A stretch of DNA of 64,000 bases from Methanobacterium_B sp963703015 (GCA_963703015.1 OY969779.1:124001-188000), one strand, 5' to 3'. Counted from the stretch's first letter, positions 1 through 8,650 are shown. The notes: generated from the sequence alone by a model not told the origin. Translations and numbers: made by a program.

Positions 1-139
1 AAATTTAAATTAACATTTAATACATCGTTTTTCAATCTTTTCATCTTATCCTATTATGTCCTCAAAATTATTTATAATTTTCATTGAGTATTTCGAATTC
101 TATTATGTTCTTAACAGCTGGTTCCCTAAAACAGTCAAA

Positions 140-350
140 ATGGCATATGCAGATGTTATAATCAAGTTACCAAGTAGGATATTCTGCATGTATTGTATGT
201 GAAACAGATGAAGCTAAAAAGCAGAATAGTAGATCATATAGTGGAAATCCTAACTTAAAAAGTATAACAGATAGTGGGAGTAACAATGCACTATATAATA
301 AATGATACAAAGCAGGTTATACAGCAGATATGAAACGTTTCGATGATTAA
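140..350 (+). pseudogene. Decayed ORF of unknown family
   Basis: No intact gene is present at the window start, but a coding-like trace can be followed. It begins MAYADVIIKLP, then needs a frame change to continue as GYSACIVCETDEAKKQNSRS. It is interrupted by a TGA near 302 and runs on as YKAGYTADMKRFDD to a TAA at 350. The codon-like composition, with a frameshift plus an internal stop, suggests a broken gene rather than random sequence. I do not recognise the family, and the trace is short enough that chance cannot be excluded. Confidence 0.3.
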
Positions 351-431
351 CAAACCAAAAAGGATAAGAGAGTTTAAGTTAATTAATATGTACAAACTTT
401 GTTCGTATGGAGATTGATAGGAGAAATAATA

Positions 432-848
432 ATGGATAATACTGGTAAAATACTGGTTATAATAGTCGTGGTGTTGGTTGCTGTACTTTCGTTGATGGTT
501 GGATTTGGTTTTCAGGCACATGTTTCAAACGATAATGTTAGTGTTTCAAATTCTAATAATACAACCCAGATAACACAAAATACAACCACAAAATCAACTC
601 AAAATAAAGGTATTATAAGTTCATCTGAAGCCGTGGCAATTGCTAAAAAGTGGGGAGCATCAAGAGGAATGGAACCCGATGGTTATGTATCATACTTGAG
701 TGGTAAAGGTATGTACGAAGGTGCTGATGGAAATCCTTTCTATCATGTAGGCTTGAAATGGATAGATCCCAACAGAACCGTACAGAAATATGGCGATGCA
801 GGATACATTGAAATTGACGCTAAAACAGGTGCAACAGTCCAAAGATAG
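432..848 (+). CDS. Membrane-anchored PepSY-like surface protein
   Basis: A 138-aa protein with one N-terminal transmembrane anchor (about residues 7-28), an Asn/Thr-rich linker (about 35-60) and a C-terminal domain. The C-terminal pattern (SSSEAVAIAKKWG near its start and YIEIDAKTGATVQR at the end) is that of PepSY-like repeats: a helix followed by strands ending in a D-x-x-TG turn. It is probably held on the outer face of the membrane. I start it at the ATG at 432, which follows GATAGGAG, rather than at an in-frame ATG 33 bases upstream that has no Shine-Dalgarno. A related protein is at 8651. The PepSY assignment rests on pattern, and the substrate is unknown. Confidence 0.7.
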   Translation: MDNTGKILVIIVVVLVAVLSLMVGFGFQAHVSNDNVSVSNSNNTTQITQNTTTKSTQNKGIISSSEAVAIAKKWGASRGMEPDGYVSYLSGKGMYEGADGNPFYHVGLKWIDPNRTVQKYGDAGYIEIDAKTGATVQR

Positions 849-1053
849 AAAAACAATATAACTACTTCTTTTTTTTCATATTTTTTAGATTTAACACATT
901 AATTTGTCAATACTTCCATTTATTAGAAATTCTAAAGCTTGAAATCATGACCCGATCCTTTCCAAATATTCAGGATAGATATAACTTGAACCATTTAAAA
1001 AAAAAAGGAATGAAAATTGGAAAAATTAGTTCTGGATTTTATATCCCTTATGA

Positions 1054-1725
1054 TTAATCTGTACCCAGATCTATTTTTCCATCACTGATCTCTATGGATT
1101 CCTCTGTTTGTTGGGCTATTTTTGGGTCGTGTGTTACAATGATTAGGGTGGCTCCCAATTCTTTTTGATGGTGCTTTAGTAGGTTGAGGATGAGTTCTCC
1201 GTTTTTGGTGTCCAGGGATCCTGTGGGTTCGTCTGCAAGTATTATGGATGGATTGTTTGCAAGTGCCCTTGCAACTGCCACACGTTGTCGTTCCCCGCCT
1301 GAGAGAATATTCGGTTTTTGAGATGCTAAATCTTCCATATCCACCATATTTAACAGGCTTAATGCCTTTAATTTCATGGTTTCTGAAGACAAACCTGTTC
1401 CATACATTGCCATTTCAATGTTTTCCCTGGCACTGATGGTGGGTATTAAATTGTGCAGTTGGAAAACAAATCCTATTTTGCTTCGTCTAAACACATTTAT
1501 GTGCTTTATTTCCGATGTGTCTTGTCCATCTATTATTATTTGCCCATTGTCTGGTGTGTCTAAAGTTCCCATCATGTTTAAAAGGGTTGATTTTCCAGAG
1601 CCTGATGCCCCTGTTATTGAAATTGAAATACCCTTTTTTATATTTAGATTTATATTCTTCAGGGCATGTGTCCGACCTTTATCATAGGTCTTGTTTAAAT
1701 CTTTGATGGTGATTATATTATTCAT
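1054..1725 (-). CDS. ABC transporter ATP-binding protein, MacB/LolD type
   Basis: A 223-aa nucleotide-binding subunit that powers the permease encoded just upstream (1718-2884). Walker A is GASGSGKST (about residues 39-47). The Q-loop region is GFVFQLHNLIP, the signature is LSGGERQR, Walker B is IILADEPTG and the switch His lies in VTHDP, so every catalytic element is present. Its start overlaps the permease stop by 8 bases, so translation is probably coupled. Length and motifs match the LolD/MacB class of exporters for lipoproteins, peptides or drugs. The substrate cannot be read from sequence. A second, similar pair is at 23921-25763 with the gene order permease then ATPase on the other strand. 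Confidence 0.93.
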   Translation of the reverse strand: MNNIITIKDLNKTYDKGRTHALKNINLNIKKGISISITGASGSGKSTLLNMMGTLDTPDNGQIIIDGQDTSEIKHINVFRRSKIGFVFQLHNLIPTISARENIEMAMYGTGLSSETMKLKALSLLNMVDMEDLASQKPNILSGGERQRVAVARALANNPSIILADEPTGSLDTKNGELILNLLKHHQKELGATLIIVTHDPKIAQQTEESIEISDGKIDLGTD

Positions 1726-2884
1726 ATTTTAAAGCCTCCGTTGGATTTAAACGTAGAACACGGATGATTGGTATTAAGCAGCCTAAAAGAGGCATGAGTA
1801 ATGATGCTCCAAAACTGAGTAGTACTGCGTAGACTGCTACAAAGGTGTTGTCCTTGATGAGTTCAACTATGTTTATGTCGAACTGTGGGGCCAGTACCAC
1901 CAGTAATATGGCCATGATAACCATTGCTGCTATCCATGCTAGTATGAGCTGTACAATTGATTCTACCATTATCATTCCAACAACACGTCTGTTAGACCAA
2001 CCAATGGCCTTTAACACTCCAATTTCTCTAGTACGTTCACTCACAGATTTTAAAGTAGCAATCATCATGATAATTGCACCTAAACCTATAAAGAAGCTAG
2101 TTAAATAGAAAAGAAAACTTTTTACGCTGTTGATGAGTGCATCTCCAACAACAAGTTTGTACTGAGGATAAGTGCCATTAATACTGGTTTCTACTTCATT
2201 TAATTTGCCGTTGTTAGTTTTAAGATAAATTGAATTGAATTTTAAATCTGTTGAATTGAATAGAAGGTTGTTGGCTTCTTGTATCTGTACAATTCCGTTG
2301 ATATTCCCTGTGTCCTTAATTATTCCCACAACTTTAAAATCAGAGTTTAGGGTTCGGTTGGTTGACTGGACAGTAGGATTTGTTTCATTAAAGTTTGAAA
2401 TCTGGTTTGAGGATATGGTTGAAACATAAAATGTGTCCCCTACCTTTTTATTAGTTTCCTTGGCTGTTCTTTCTGTTAATATTATTCCGGTGGAACTGTT
2501 ATCCCAACCACCACTTATGAAGTTAATATGTCCAACTCCGGGAATGTCGGTGTTGTTAACTAAATTAGCACCATAAAACCCATTGAAATTTAATGTTGTG
2601 TTGGTGTTATCTGAAATTTCATAATTTGTAACTCCAACAGCGGTTTGAACATCCTTAATTCCTGTTAGATTGTTCAAATCCCCTGTAGATAAGTATCCAT
2701 CACTCATTGCATTTAGATCTGCACCTCCGCTGTTGAACATATCTCCGAAAAATTTTGTACTGTAAACTGAAACACTTACACTTGTTGCTATGGCTATCAC
2801 ACCTAAAACTAACAAAATTACTATGAAAATAGTTCTTAATTTCGTTCTGAAAGGATTTTTAGCTGCAAAAGTTAAAAAACTCAT
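1718..2884 (-). CDS. FtsX/MacB-type ABC transporter permease
   Basis: A 388-aa permease: an N-terminal helix just after KNPFRTKLRT, a roughly 220-residue extracytoplasmic MacB-PCD-like domain rich in Asn/Thr, then three C-terminal helices. The conserved FtsX segment TREIGVLKAIGWSNRRV lies between helices, and the protein ends in NPTEALKYE, a typical FtsX terminus. I chose the ATG at 2884 because TAAGGAGGT precedes it and because paralogues start MSFL..KNPF. The longest frame would add 25 residues (to 2959) without a ribosome site. It works with the overlapping downstream ATPase. Its likely regulators are the two dyads upstream (2995-3023 and 3062-3089). Confidence 0.92.
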   Translation of the reverse strand: MSFLTFAAKNPFRTKLRTIFIVILLVLGVIAIATSVSVSVYSTKFFGDMFNSGGADLNAMSDGYLSTGDLNNLTGIKDVQTAVGVTNYEISDNTNTTLNFNGFYGANLVNNTDIPGVGHINFISGGWDNSSTGIILTERTAKETNKKVGDTFYVSTISSNQISNFNETNPTVQSTNRTLNSDFKVVGIIKDTGNINGIVQIQEANNLLFNSTDLKFNSIYLKTNNGKLNEVETSINGTYPQYKLVVGDALINSVKSFLFYLTSFFIGLGAIIMMIATLKSVSERTREIGVLKAIGWSNRRVVGMIMVESIVQLILAWIAAMVIMAILLVVLAPQFDINIVELIKDNTFVAVYAVLLSFGASLLMPLLGCLIPIIRVLRLNPTEALKYE

Positions 2885-2994
2885 TAAATCAACCTCCTTA
2901 AATCGTTCAATTATTTTTTTTAATTTAAAAAATACATTAATAGTCGGACCCATATCCATATTGGCCTGTTAAGTTAGTTTAAATAATAAATGTA

Positions 2995-3023
2995 GTTTGA
3001 TTCTTGGGATTAGTGAATCAAAC
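2995..3023. promoter_or_regulatory. Inverted repeat (9-bp arms), candidate operator
   Basis: GTTTGATTC and its exact complement GAATCAAAC are separated by 11 bases. The site lies about 110 bases upstream of the minus-strand permease start, between divergent genes. A perfect 9+9 dyad in a promoter region suggests a dimeric regulator site. A transcribed hairpin is the alternative. Confidence 0.5.
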
Positions 3024-3061
3024 AACATTTTTAAACTGTTTCTTCATACTCCACTTATCAT

Positions 3062-3089
3062 GTTAAACTTTTTAATGTAAAAGTTTAAC
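3062..3089. promoter_or_regulatory. 28-bp palindrome (11-bp arms), candidate operator
   Basis: GTTAAACTTTT and AAAAGTTTAAC form a perfect inverted repeat with a 6-base spacer (TAATGT). It ends 14 bases upstream of the TATA-like CATATATAAA (3104-3113) of the plus-strand NfeD gene, which is an activator-type position for that gene. It also lies within the divergent region shared with the ABC exporter. Confidence 0.55.
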
Positions 3090-3103
3090 TATAAAAATGT
3101 AAT

Positions 3104-3113
3104 CATATATAAA
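3104..3113 (+). promoter_or_regulatory. TATA box of the NfeD-like gene
   Basis: CATATATAAA lies about 60 bases upstream of the chosen NfeD start. It is the only good archaeal TATA match on the plus strand between the palindrome and the gene. Assigned by motif and position only. Confidence 0.45.
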
Positions 3114-3173
3114 TGATGTTGAAATTGGGAATTCCATTTTTCAAGATTATAAAAAAAGTTGGTAGGTAATCGA

Positions 3174-3611
3174 ATGATGTTTTATGTGGAGTTTTGGTTT
3201 GTTTTAGCTGTGATGTGTTTTTTAGGTGAATTGTTAACTGGTAGTTTCTTTTTATTGTGGTTCGGAATCAGTGCCCTAGTTGTGTCACTCTGCAGTTTTC
3301 ATGGTATTGATCCCCTAGTACAGTTAATTATCTTTATACTATTGTCTTTAGCATTGATAGGTCTTTCAAGAACGTTTACAAAGAAAATTTCACGTAATTC
3401 CCCTAGAAAAGCTGCTAGTGATAGGTTAATCAGGAAAGATGGAGTTGTTTTTGATGATATATTATCTCCAGAAGATGGTTTGGTTAAAGTGGATGGTGAT
3501 GTATGGAAGGCTAAATCATCTGAAAGCATTAAAAAAAGTCAAATAGTAACTGTAAACAATTTAGAAAGTGTTAAAGTTGATGTTAAATATAAAGGAGGCA
3601 GGAAATTATGA
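3174..3611 (+). CDS. NfeD-like membrane protein (short form)
   Basis: A 145-aa protein with two or three N-terminal helices (about residues 3-75, with GELLTGSFFLLWFGISALV) and a C-terminal OB-fold-like domain (KDGVVFDDILSPEDGLVKVDGDVWKA, cut here by description only). This is the architecture of short NfeD proteins, which normally act with SPFH/stomatin proteins in membrane quality control. I use the ATG at 3174, preceded by GGTAGGT; a TTG at 3159 is possible. The usual stomatin gene does not follow. Instead a 10-codon ORF and a PsbP-like gene come next, each overlapping its predecessor by four bases. Confidence 0.8.
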   Translation: MMFYVEFWFVLAVMCFLGELLTGSFFLLWFGISALVVSLCSFHGIDPLVQLIIFILLSLALIGLSRTFTKKISRNSPRKAASDRLIRKDGVVFDDILSPEDGLVKVDGDVWKAKSSESIKKSQIVTVNNLESVKVDVKYKGGRKL

Positions 3612-3640
3612 GTAAATTTAAGAGGCAGAGATTCGTATGA
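3608..3640 (+). CDS. Possible 10-codon minigene between nfeD and the PsbP-like gene
   Basis: The NfeD stop overlaps an ATG (ATGA, 3608-3611) that has GGAGG nine bases upstream. The frame reads MSKFKRQRFV and stops at a TGA overlapping the next gene's ATG (ATGA, 3637-3640). This may be a translational-coupling device or the trimmed start of a lost stomatin gene. Nothing beyond the Shine-Dalgarno and the two overlaps supports a peptide product. Confidence 0.3.
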   Translation: MSKFKRQRFV

Positions 3641-4692
3641 ATAATAAGATAAGTTATCTACTTCTAGGGTTGATTGTCATTTTTGGAATCCTAGTTTTAA
3701 TATTGGCTTTATACAGTGATAATACATTATCAGAGGATAATATCCCCATTACTACTACAACTAGCGGGGGGTCCTTTGAAAACCCATGGTTAAAATTTGA
3801 TTATCCTTCAGAATTGACATTAAAGGACAGTTCTGATGATAAGCATGTTAAAATAGAGATTTACAATGGAACCATATACATAGGAACTATATTTGATGAG
3901 AGTGTTAGCTTGGATAGGTATGGGAGTTTACCAGAGTCCAATTTAACAACTGTTAACGGAAGAAAAACCTTGAAAGATTATGACTATGCAGTTGACTCCA
4001 ATGGAAAACAAACCATCAGGCCCAGTGCTGCAATATACTTGACTCAAGATGCTACATTAAACATAATCTTAGAAGAAAACAGAAACACGTTTAATCAAAT
4101 GATATCCACGTTGAACATTAAAAAAGAGGATACCCATGTAAATCCCATCCAAAGTAAAGAAAATAGAGACTTTGAAAAACTTAAACCCCAAACAGGTGGG
4201 TCATTTGAAAATCAGTGGATCAAATTTAGCTATCCCCAAAACTATACAGTAAACGATGCATCCACAGCCGATCATATTCAAATCACCATCTCCAATGAAA
4301 CAGGCTATGTGGGTGAAATAACAGCAACAAGTGGGAGGTTAAAAGACAGGGGAGAAGCACCACAAAATGGGGGTGAAGGTTTTTCTATCACCATAACTGA
4401 TACAACTAACTCAGATAACACAACAGGCAATATAACAACAATAGCTGGGAGAAATGCTAAAACCAACACCCAAAGTACTGAAGATTCTAAACCTAGACCC
4501 AGTGCTCTCATAGAACTTAACCCAGACAGCATGTTAGAATTAGGTTTCCAACCTGGAAGCGAAACAGCTTACAACCAGGTTATCAGTAGTTTAACAATCA
4601 AAAACGACAACATACATCCAAGCATCCAAGGCGACATCTACTACTACCTAAAAAATTGGTACAACTTCTTCGTAATGTCACTGCCATTCTAA
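3637..4692 (+). CDS. Membrane-anchored protein with two tandem PsbP-like domains
   Basis: A 351-aa protein: one N-terminal transmembrane helix (about 5-27), then two homologous domains. Each opens with GGSFEN-W-KF-YP (about residues 45 and 187) and ends with an N-Q(M/V)IS(T/S)L-IK strand (about 165 and 338). This is the PsbP/PsbP-related fold, common in Methanobacterium surface proteins, where its role is unknown. The duplication is internal and clear. A single-domain relative is encoded at 36739-37245. It is the third frame of the NfeD transcript, joined by four-base overlaps through the minigene. Confidence 0.75.
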   Translation: MNNKISYLLLGLIVIFGILVLILALYSDNTLSEDNIPITTTTSGGSFENPWLKFDYPSELTLKDSSDDKHVKIEIYNGTIYIGTIFDESVSLDRYGSLPESNLTTVNGRKTLKDYDYAVDSNGKQTIRPSAAIYLTQDATLNIILEENRNTFNQMISTLNIKKEDTHVNPIQSKENRDFEKLKPQTGGSFENQWIKFSYPQNYTVNDASTADHIQITISNETGYVGEITATSGRLKDRGEAPQNGGEGFSITITDTTNSDNTTGNITTIAGRNAKTNTQSTEDSKPRPSALIELNPDSMLELGFQPGSETAYNQVISSLTIKNDNIHPSIQGDIYYYLKNWYNFFVMSLPF

Positions 4693-4759
4693 ATCTACCA
4701 ATTCATTACCCCAAAATTTAAAATAAATAAAAGGGTTATTTGTAACTTGCCCACAGATT

Positions 4760-5395
4760 CTAATCTATGAGGAGTAGGGTCATGGGTTCAGGTTGTCCGG
4801 AAAATGGGAATTTCAATTCCATTCCCGCAGCCTTTGCTGTTTTTTTCATGTTAATACCCACTGCATGTTCTGGAATACGTGCCAAACTAGGGTGAACACA
4901 GATTTTTTCCTTTAAATTACAGGATTTACATAGTTTACATGAGCCATTAACAAATGCCAATGCTAGGGTGTAACCCTGATTGAATGCTTCTTTTTCTAAT
5001 TCTAGCATCTTATTATGAATTATGTTGCTGTAATCAAAGTACTCATCCCAGAATTTCTCTGCCTTAACTTTAAGATCAGTTTCAACATCAGGATCAAGCC
5101 AATTTTTGTATATGGAACAAACAGTCTCATGATCAGCTTTTGCCGGTGATTTAAACTTCAATAGGGCAGCATATTCATATTCATTTAAAATTTCACGAAA
5201 TTCATTGGGAGTCGGAACGTAGGGTGGACATGTTAATTTTTTACCGTATCCCACACATCCCACCCTACATTTAAGTGGAATTCTATTTTCAACATAAACA
5301 TCAGTTACAGAAACTATTTTACAATCTAGGGCATCCAGTTCTAAAGCTTTATTCTTTATAAAATCAAATTCACTAACCTCATTTTCTGATAACAT
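4760..5395 (-). CDS. DUF2284 predicted metal-binding protein
   Basis: A 211-aa cysteine-rich cytoplasmic protein. The N-terminal part has CRVGCVGYGKKLTCPPYVP, the hallmark of DUF2284, and the C-terminal part has CKLCKSCNLKEKICVHP. Together these give seven or more cysteines able to bind an iron-sulfur cluster or zinc. A GGGAG site lies seven bases before the ATG at 5395. It is the last gene of a minus-strand series with a hydrolase and a methyltransferase, although each gene has its own spacing of 60 or more bases. The function is unknown; a corrinoid- or redox-related role is often guessed for the family, but nothing here shows it. Confidence 0.85.
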   Translation of the reverse strand: MLSENEVSEFDFIKNKALELDALDCKIVSVTDVYVENRIPLKCRVGCVGYGKKLTCPPYVPTPNEFREILNEYEYAALLKFKSPAKADHETVCSIYKNWLDPDVETDLKVKAEKFWDEYFDYSNIIHNKMLELEKEAFNQGYTLALAFVNGSCKLCKSCNLKEKICVHPSLARIPEHAVGINMKKTAKAAGMELKFPFSGQPEPMTLLLID

Positions 5396-5459
5396 AGATA
5401 AACTCCCACTAATTATCCAAATACATATGTTGTAACTTTAAGTTTATTTCGTATTTTGG

Positions 5460-6344
5460 TTATTTCAAAAATTCTAGAATTTTATGGTCAATCATTTCAT
5501 TTTGCACAGATGTCAGATCATGCCCTGCATTCGGGATAATTTCTGTTTTAATCTGTGGAGTCACATTTTTAATTCTGTTCACTGCTTCTGTTGCAGAATA
5601 AATTTTTTCATTTTCTCCAACCATGTATAAAACTGGCATCTCCATACTTTTTAACTCGGTATCATCCAAAACTGTTGGTGCTACAGGTTGTCTCATCTTA
5701 AAACATTTAGAAGCAAAATACATGAAATTCACTGTTTTTTCCATGGTTTTCTCATCTTTTTTTACTGCATCTTCCATGACCCAGTACATTAAACTTTTAT
5801 AAAAATAACGCATAGGTATTAAACTCACAATTGCCAGTACAGTGAACTTTGAACTTACTTTTAGGACTGTGGCCGCAGGTGCTAATAAAACCAGTTTATT
5901 AATTTTATTTGGAAATTTAAGTGCATATTGACTTGCCTGCCATCCCCCATAGGACATTCCAACTAAATTGATATTATCACCAAGTTTTAGAGCATCAAAT
6001 AGTTCATCAAGCCAATTGTTAAAATCATTGACGTCATTAAGGGTTTTAGTAGCTATACTCCTACCATTTCCATTGATATCATCAACTGCATATGTCCTAT
6101 AATATTTGGATAAATCCTCGATATTTGGCAGCCACATCAACGAGTTACTGTTCATTCCATGTAAAAGAACCAATGGAGGAGCATCTACAGATCCACTAAT
6201 ACGTACGTAGGTGTTGCCATAAGATGTGTTTATCATTTTAGACTCTGATTGAACTGGCCAAGCTTTTGCTTCTTCATCATATGCTCTTAAAAATTTTTCT
6301 TCAGATTCTGGAGATTTAAATGGACTATACTCTCTTTTTTTCAT
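5460..6344 (-). CDS. Alpha/beta hydrolase
   Basis: A 294-aa single-domain serine hydrolase without a signal peptide. The oxyanion region is VLLHGMNSNS (about residues 58-67), the nucleophile elbow is GMSYGG (Ser about 151), and the late catalytic His is in NAGHDL (about 275). The usual acid strand reads YMVGENEKIY. Substrate prediction is not possible; relatives include esterases and C-C hydrolases. The start at 6344 has a strong GGGGGAGTG site. It lies downstream of the LCMT-type methyltransferase in the same direction, and a joint role in making and cleaving a methyl ester is conceivable, but that is inference. Confidence 0.87.
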   Translation of the reverse strand: MKKREYSPFKSPESEEKFLRAYDEEAKAWPVQSESKMINTSYGNTYVRISGSVDAPPLVLLHGMNSNSLMWLPNIEDLSKYYRTYAVDDINGNGRSIATKTLNDVNDFNNWLDELFDALKLGDNINLVGMSYGGWQASQYALKFPNKINKLVLLAPAATVLKVSSKFTVLAIVSLIPMRYFYKSLMYWVMEDAVKKDEKTMEKTVNFMYFASKCFKMRQPVAPTVLDDTELKSMEMPVLYMVGENEKIYSATEAVNRIKNVTPQIKTEIIPNAGHDLTSVQNEMIDHKILEFLK

Positions 6345-6421
6345 AATTTTTCACTCCCCCAATCATGAAAATCCTATTAGTTGGATTTTACACATTGATT
6401 CCTATTCAATTACTATAATTA

Positions 6422-7291
6422 TTAAACAACAGCGTATACAAATAATAATAGTTTATTGACTTCTCTTCTCTCATTCATCCCATGGAAATAAGTTTTCTTG
6501 TAATCCTCACTTGTCATGTTTCTCATCATCTTAAAACCCCTTTGAGTTAGGAATGATTCGATTGATCCTTCACTAATCCCAAATTTAAAAGGTTCTCCAG
6601 CTGCTGTGACTCCTTTTTGCCAGTTTTCTCCGGCTTCCAATTCACATGTACAATCAACCACAGAGGATGGAATGTAATCAAAAAGTACGCTACTCCCCTT
6701 TACTGAGTTATGAACAATGAATGATAATATTTTGTCCACTGTTTCTGGAGAGAGGTACATTAATAGCCCCTCCATAATAAAGAGTGTCTCTTTTGAACTG
6801 TCATATTCTGTTTCTAGAAGCTTTTTCCCAAAATCAACAATTTCAAGGTCGGATGGGATGTAAGTTACATGATTTGGTGGTGAATCAAAAATTTGTTTTA
6901 TAATGTTTATTTTAATTTTCTGAGTGGCTGGGTGGTCTATCTCAAATACATGGATTTTATCGAGTCCTTCAATTCTGTAGGCTCGCGTATCGTACCCTGC
7001 CCCCACTATAACTAGCTGTTTAAGGCCGTCATTGATGCATGACTTCACAACATCATCAAAAAATCTCACCCTCGCAACGATGGAATTACTGGCCCCTGGA
7101 ACTAAACTTTCATTTCGAGCTACAAATGCCCTGTACTCCTCTGGATTTTTTGATGCAAAATCCAGTACATCCTGACTGATGAAACTGATAGCATATGGGT
7201 CATAACATATACGTTCATCTTCAGGTTTTTTCGATTCAGTCATCCTCACCATGGCTATGGTCTCAGCTGTTTTACTGGCATTATTTGTCAT
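6422..7291 (-). CDS. SAM-dependent methyltransferase, LCMT/PPM1 family
   Basis: A 289-aa class I methyltransferase related to leucine carboxyl methyltransferases. The SAM-binding motif is LVIVGAGYDTRAYR (about 97-110), with the acidic loop FEIDHPATQ and the family motif FIMEGLLMYLSPE. Such proteins O-methylate carboxylates or small molecules; the substrate here is unknown. I start at the ATG at 7291, which has GGAAG nine bases ahead and matches the usual MTNxASKTAE-like opening; an in-frame ATG at 7306 is the alternative. A TATA box (7397-7406) and three operator-like repeats (7348-7395) precede it, and a TetR gene lies upstream. Regulation by that TetR is therefore likely. Confidence 0.88.
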   Translation of the reverse strand: MTNNASKTAETIAMVRMTESKKPEDERICYDPYAISFISQDVLDFASKNPEEYRAFVARNESLVPGASNSIVARVRFFDDVVKSCINDGLKQLVIVGAGYDTRAYRIEGLDKIHVFEIDHPATQKIKINIIKQIFDSPPNHVTYIPSDLEIVDFGKKLLETEYDSSKETLFIMEGLLMYLSPETVDKILSFIVHNSVKGSSVLFDYIPSSVVDCTCELEAGENWQKGVTAAGEPFKFGISEGSIESFLTQRGFKMMRNMTSEDYKKTYFHGMNERREVNKLLLFVYAVV

Positions 7292-7347
7292 TTTACAAAC
7301 TTCCATTTAAATCTGCAAATTCGTTTTTTTCAAATTTTCACATCAAC

Positions 7348-7395
7348 GACACCATGTTATTTCTGACACAGTGTTATTATTGACATTGTGTTATT
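7348..7395 (-). promoter_or_regulatory. Three operator-like repeats on a 17-bp pitch
   Basis: GACACCATGTTATT (7348), GACACAGTGTTATT (7365) and GACATTGTGTTATT (7382) start exactly 17 bases apart. Each contains the dyad ACA-N3-TGT. On the minus strand they lie between the TATA box (7397-7406) and the methyltransferase start, covering the expected transcription start, which is a repressor position. The neighbouring TetR protein is the obvious candidate ligand. Confidence 0.75.
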
Positions 7396-7396
7396 C

Positions 7397-7406
7397 TTAT
7401 ATAAAG
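7397..7406 (-). promoter_or_regulatory. TATA box of the methyltransferase gene
   Basis: The minus strand reads CTTTATATAA here. The expected start site, about 25 bases downstream, falls within the second operator-like repeat. Confidence 0.6.
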
Positions 7407-7550
7407 TTTTGGTTATCCAATTCCAATAACCAAAAAAAGTAACTATACAATGAATTTATAAGCATCAGACACTTAACCTATCTAAATTCCACAAAAAAAG
7501 AAAAATTCTTCCAATTTAAACCATTCTATTATTTATTTTATCTGCAATTG

Positions 7551-8336
7551 TTAATTGCGTACTAATTTATCAATATAATAATTGACGTCAGTTAAAAATG
7601 TATCCTGACTTATTCCCTGGCTCTTTAATAAAATTTTAAGGTCCTTTGGCATATTATCAATGTTGCTTGAAATCAAAGTCATCATAACAGTCAGTTCAAC
7701 AGAATTAACATCAGGTTTTATTGAGCCTTCTTTTTTACCTTGTTCTATGGATTTGCCTAGTATGTCCAGTATTTCATGGCGTAAAACGGTAATTTCATTC
7801 AAATATTCGCTAACTGTGAACTTTGGTATCACGAGAGAAGGAGTGCCTGTGAAATCACCATCAGTTCTTTGTACTCGTTTAATGTACAAGTCTTCATATT
7901 TTTTTTTATACTCTTCATAGAGATTACTATGGGCAAAGGCTTCTATTTTGTATTCTGCAGGTTCAATGCTATCTATATCAAATCTTCCAGACAGTAAATA
8001 ATTGTAAGCCTTTAAATAGTCAGGATATTGCTTTGAAAATTCATGATATGCATTTCTAAATGATATAAGTTTTGTAAAACCTGTTTTAGCCTTATTGACT
8101 TCTTCTTTAATCATTGGATTCAATATTCGGATTCCGCGAAGGACAATAGCAAAGAATAACTCTTCCTTGTTCTCAAAGTATAAATAAATTGTAGATCGAC
8201 TAAACTTTACTTCCTTGGATATATCCTTCATAGAAACATTTTCATAACCTTTAGAAAAGAACAGCTTCTCTGCTGCATTTAGGATGTCATTTCTCCTTTT
8301 TTCTTTTTCCAATTCGCTTCTGGCTATGAGTGACAT
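7551..8336 (-). CDS. TetR/AcrR-family transcriptional regulator
   Basis: The N-terminal TetR DNA-binding domain is complete: ILNAAEKLFFSKGYENVSMKDI, then the helix-turn-helix with SRSTIYLYFENKEELFFAIV (about residues 18-65). A roughly 200-residue ligand-binding domain follows. With the start at 8336 (MSLIARSELEKEKRR) the protein is 261 aa, long for the family. A further in-frame ATG at 8381 would add 15 residues; neither start has a perfect ribosome site. It lies upstream of, and on the same strand as, the methyltransferase whose promoter carries three 17-bp-spaced repeats. TetR-type repression of that gene is the likely job. Confidence 0.87.
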   Translation of the reverse strand: MSLIARSELEKEKRRNDILNAAEKLFFSKGYENVSMKDISKEVKFSRSTIYLYFENKEELFFAIVLRGIRILNPMIKEEVNKAKTGFTKLISFRNAYHEFSKQYPDYLKAYNYLLSGRFDIDSIEPAEYKIEAFAHSNLYEEYKKKYEDLYIKRVQRTDGDFTGTPSLVIPKFTVSEYLNEITVLRHEILDILGKSIEQGKKEGSIKPDVNSVELTVMMTLISSNIDNMPKDLKILLKSQGISQDTFLTDVNYYIDKLVRN

Positions 8337-8650
8337 TATTTTTTTATCCGCCCTAATTTTAAAATCAATAATATTTATCATTACTACTTGTAAATAACCT
8401 TTAGCAAATTATTTAATTGGATTCAACACAATTAAACAATTATAAACTACTCAAAAATCATTGAATATTATTAAGTGCAGGATCCATGAAGCGTACCATT
8501 ATTATTTTAAGATAAAAAGAAACAGTAAAATTTATAAAATCTTTTTTTTATACTAATAATTATATTCAGGTTTATTAATGAAAGTAGTAAAAAGTAATAT
8601 TTAAGTTCAACATAATAATAATATATTAAGTTCAATAGGAGAGAATAAAT

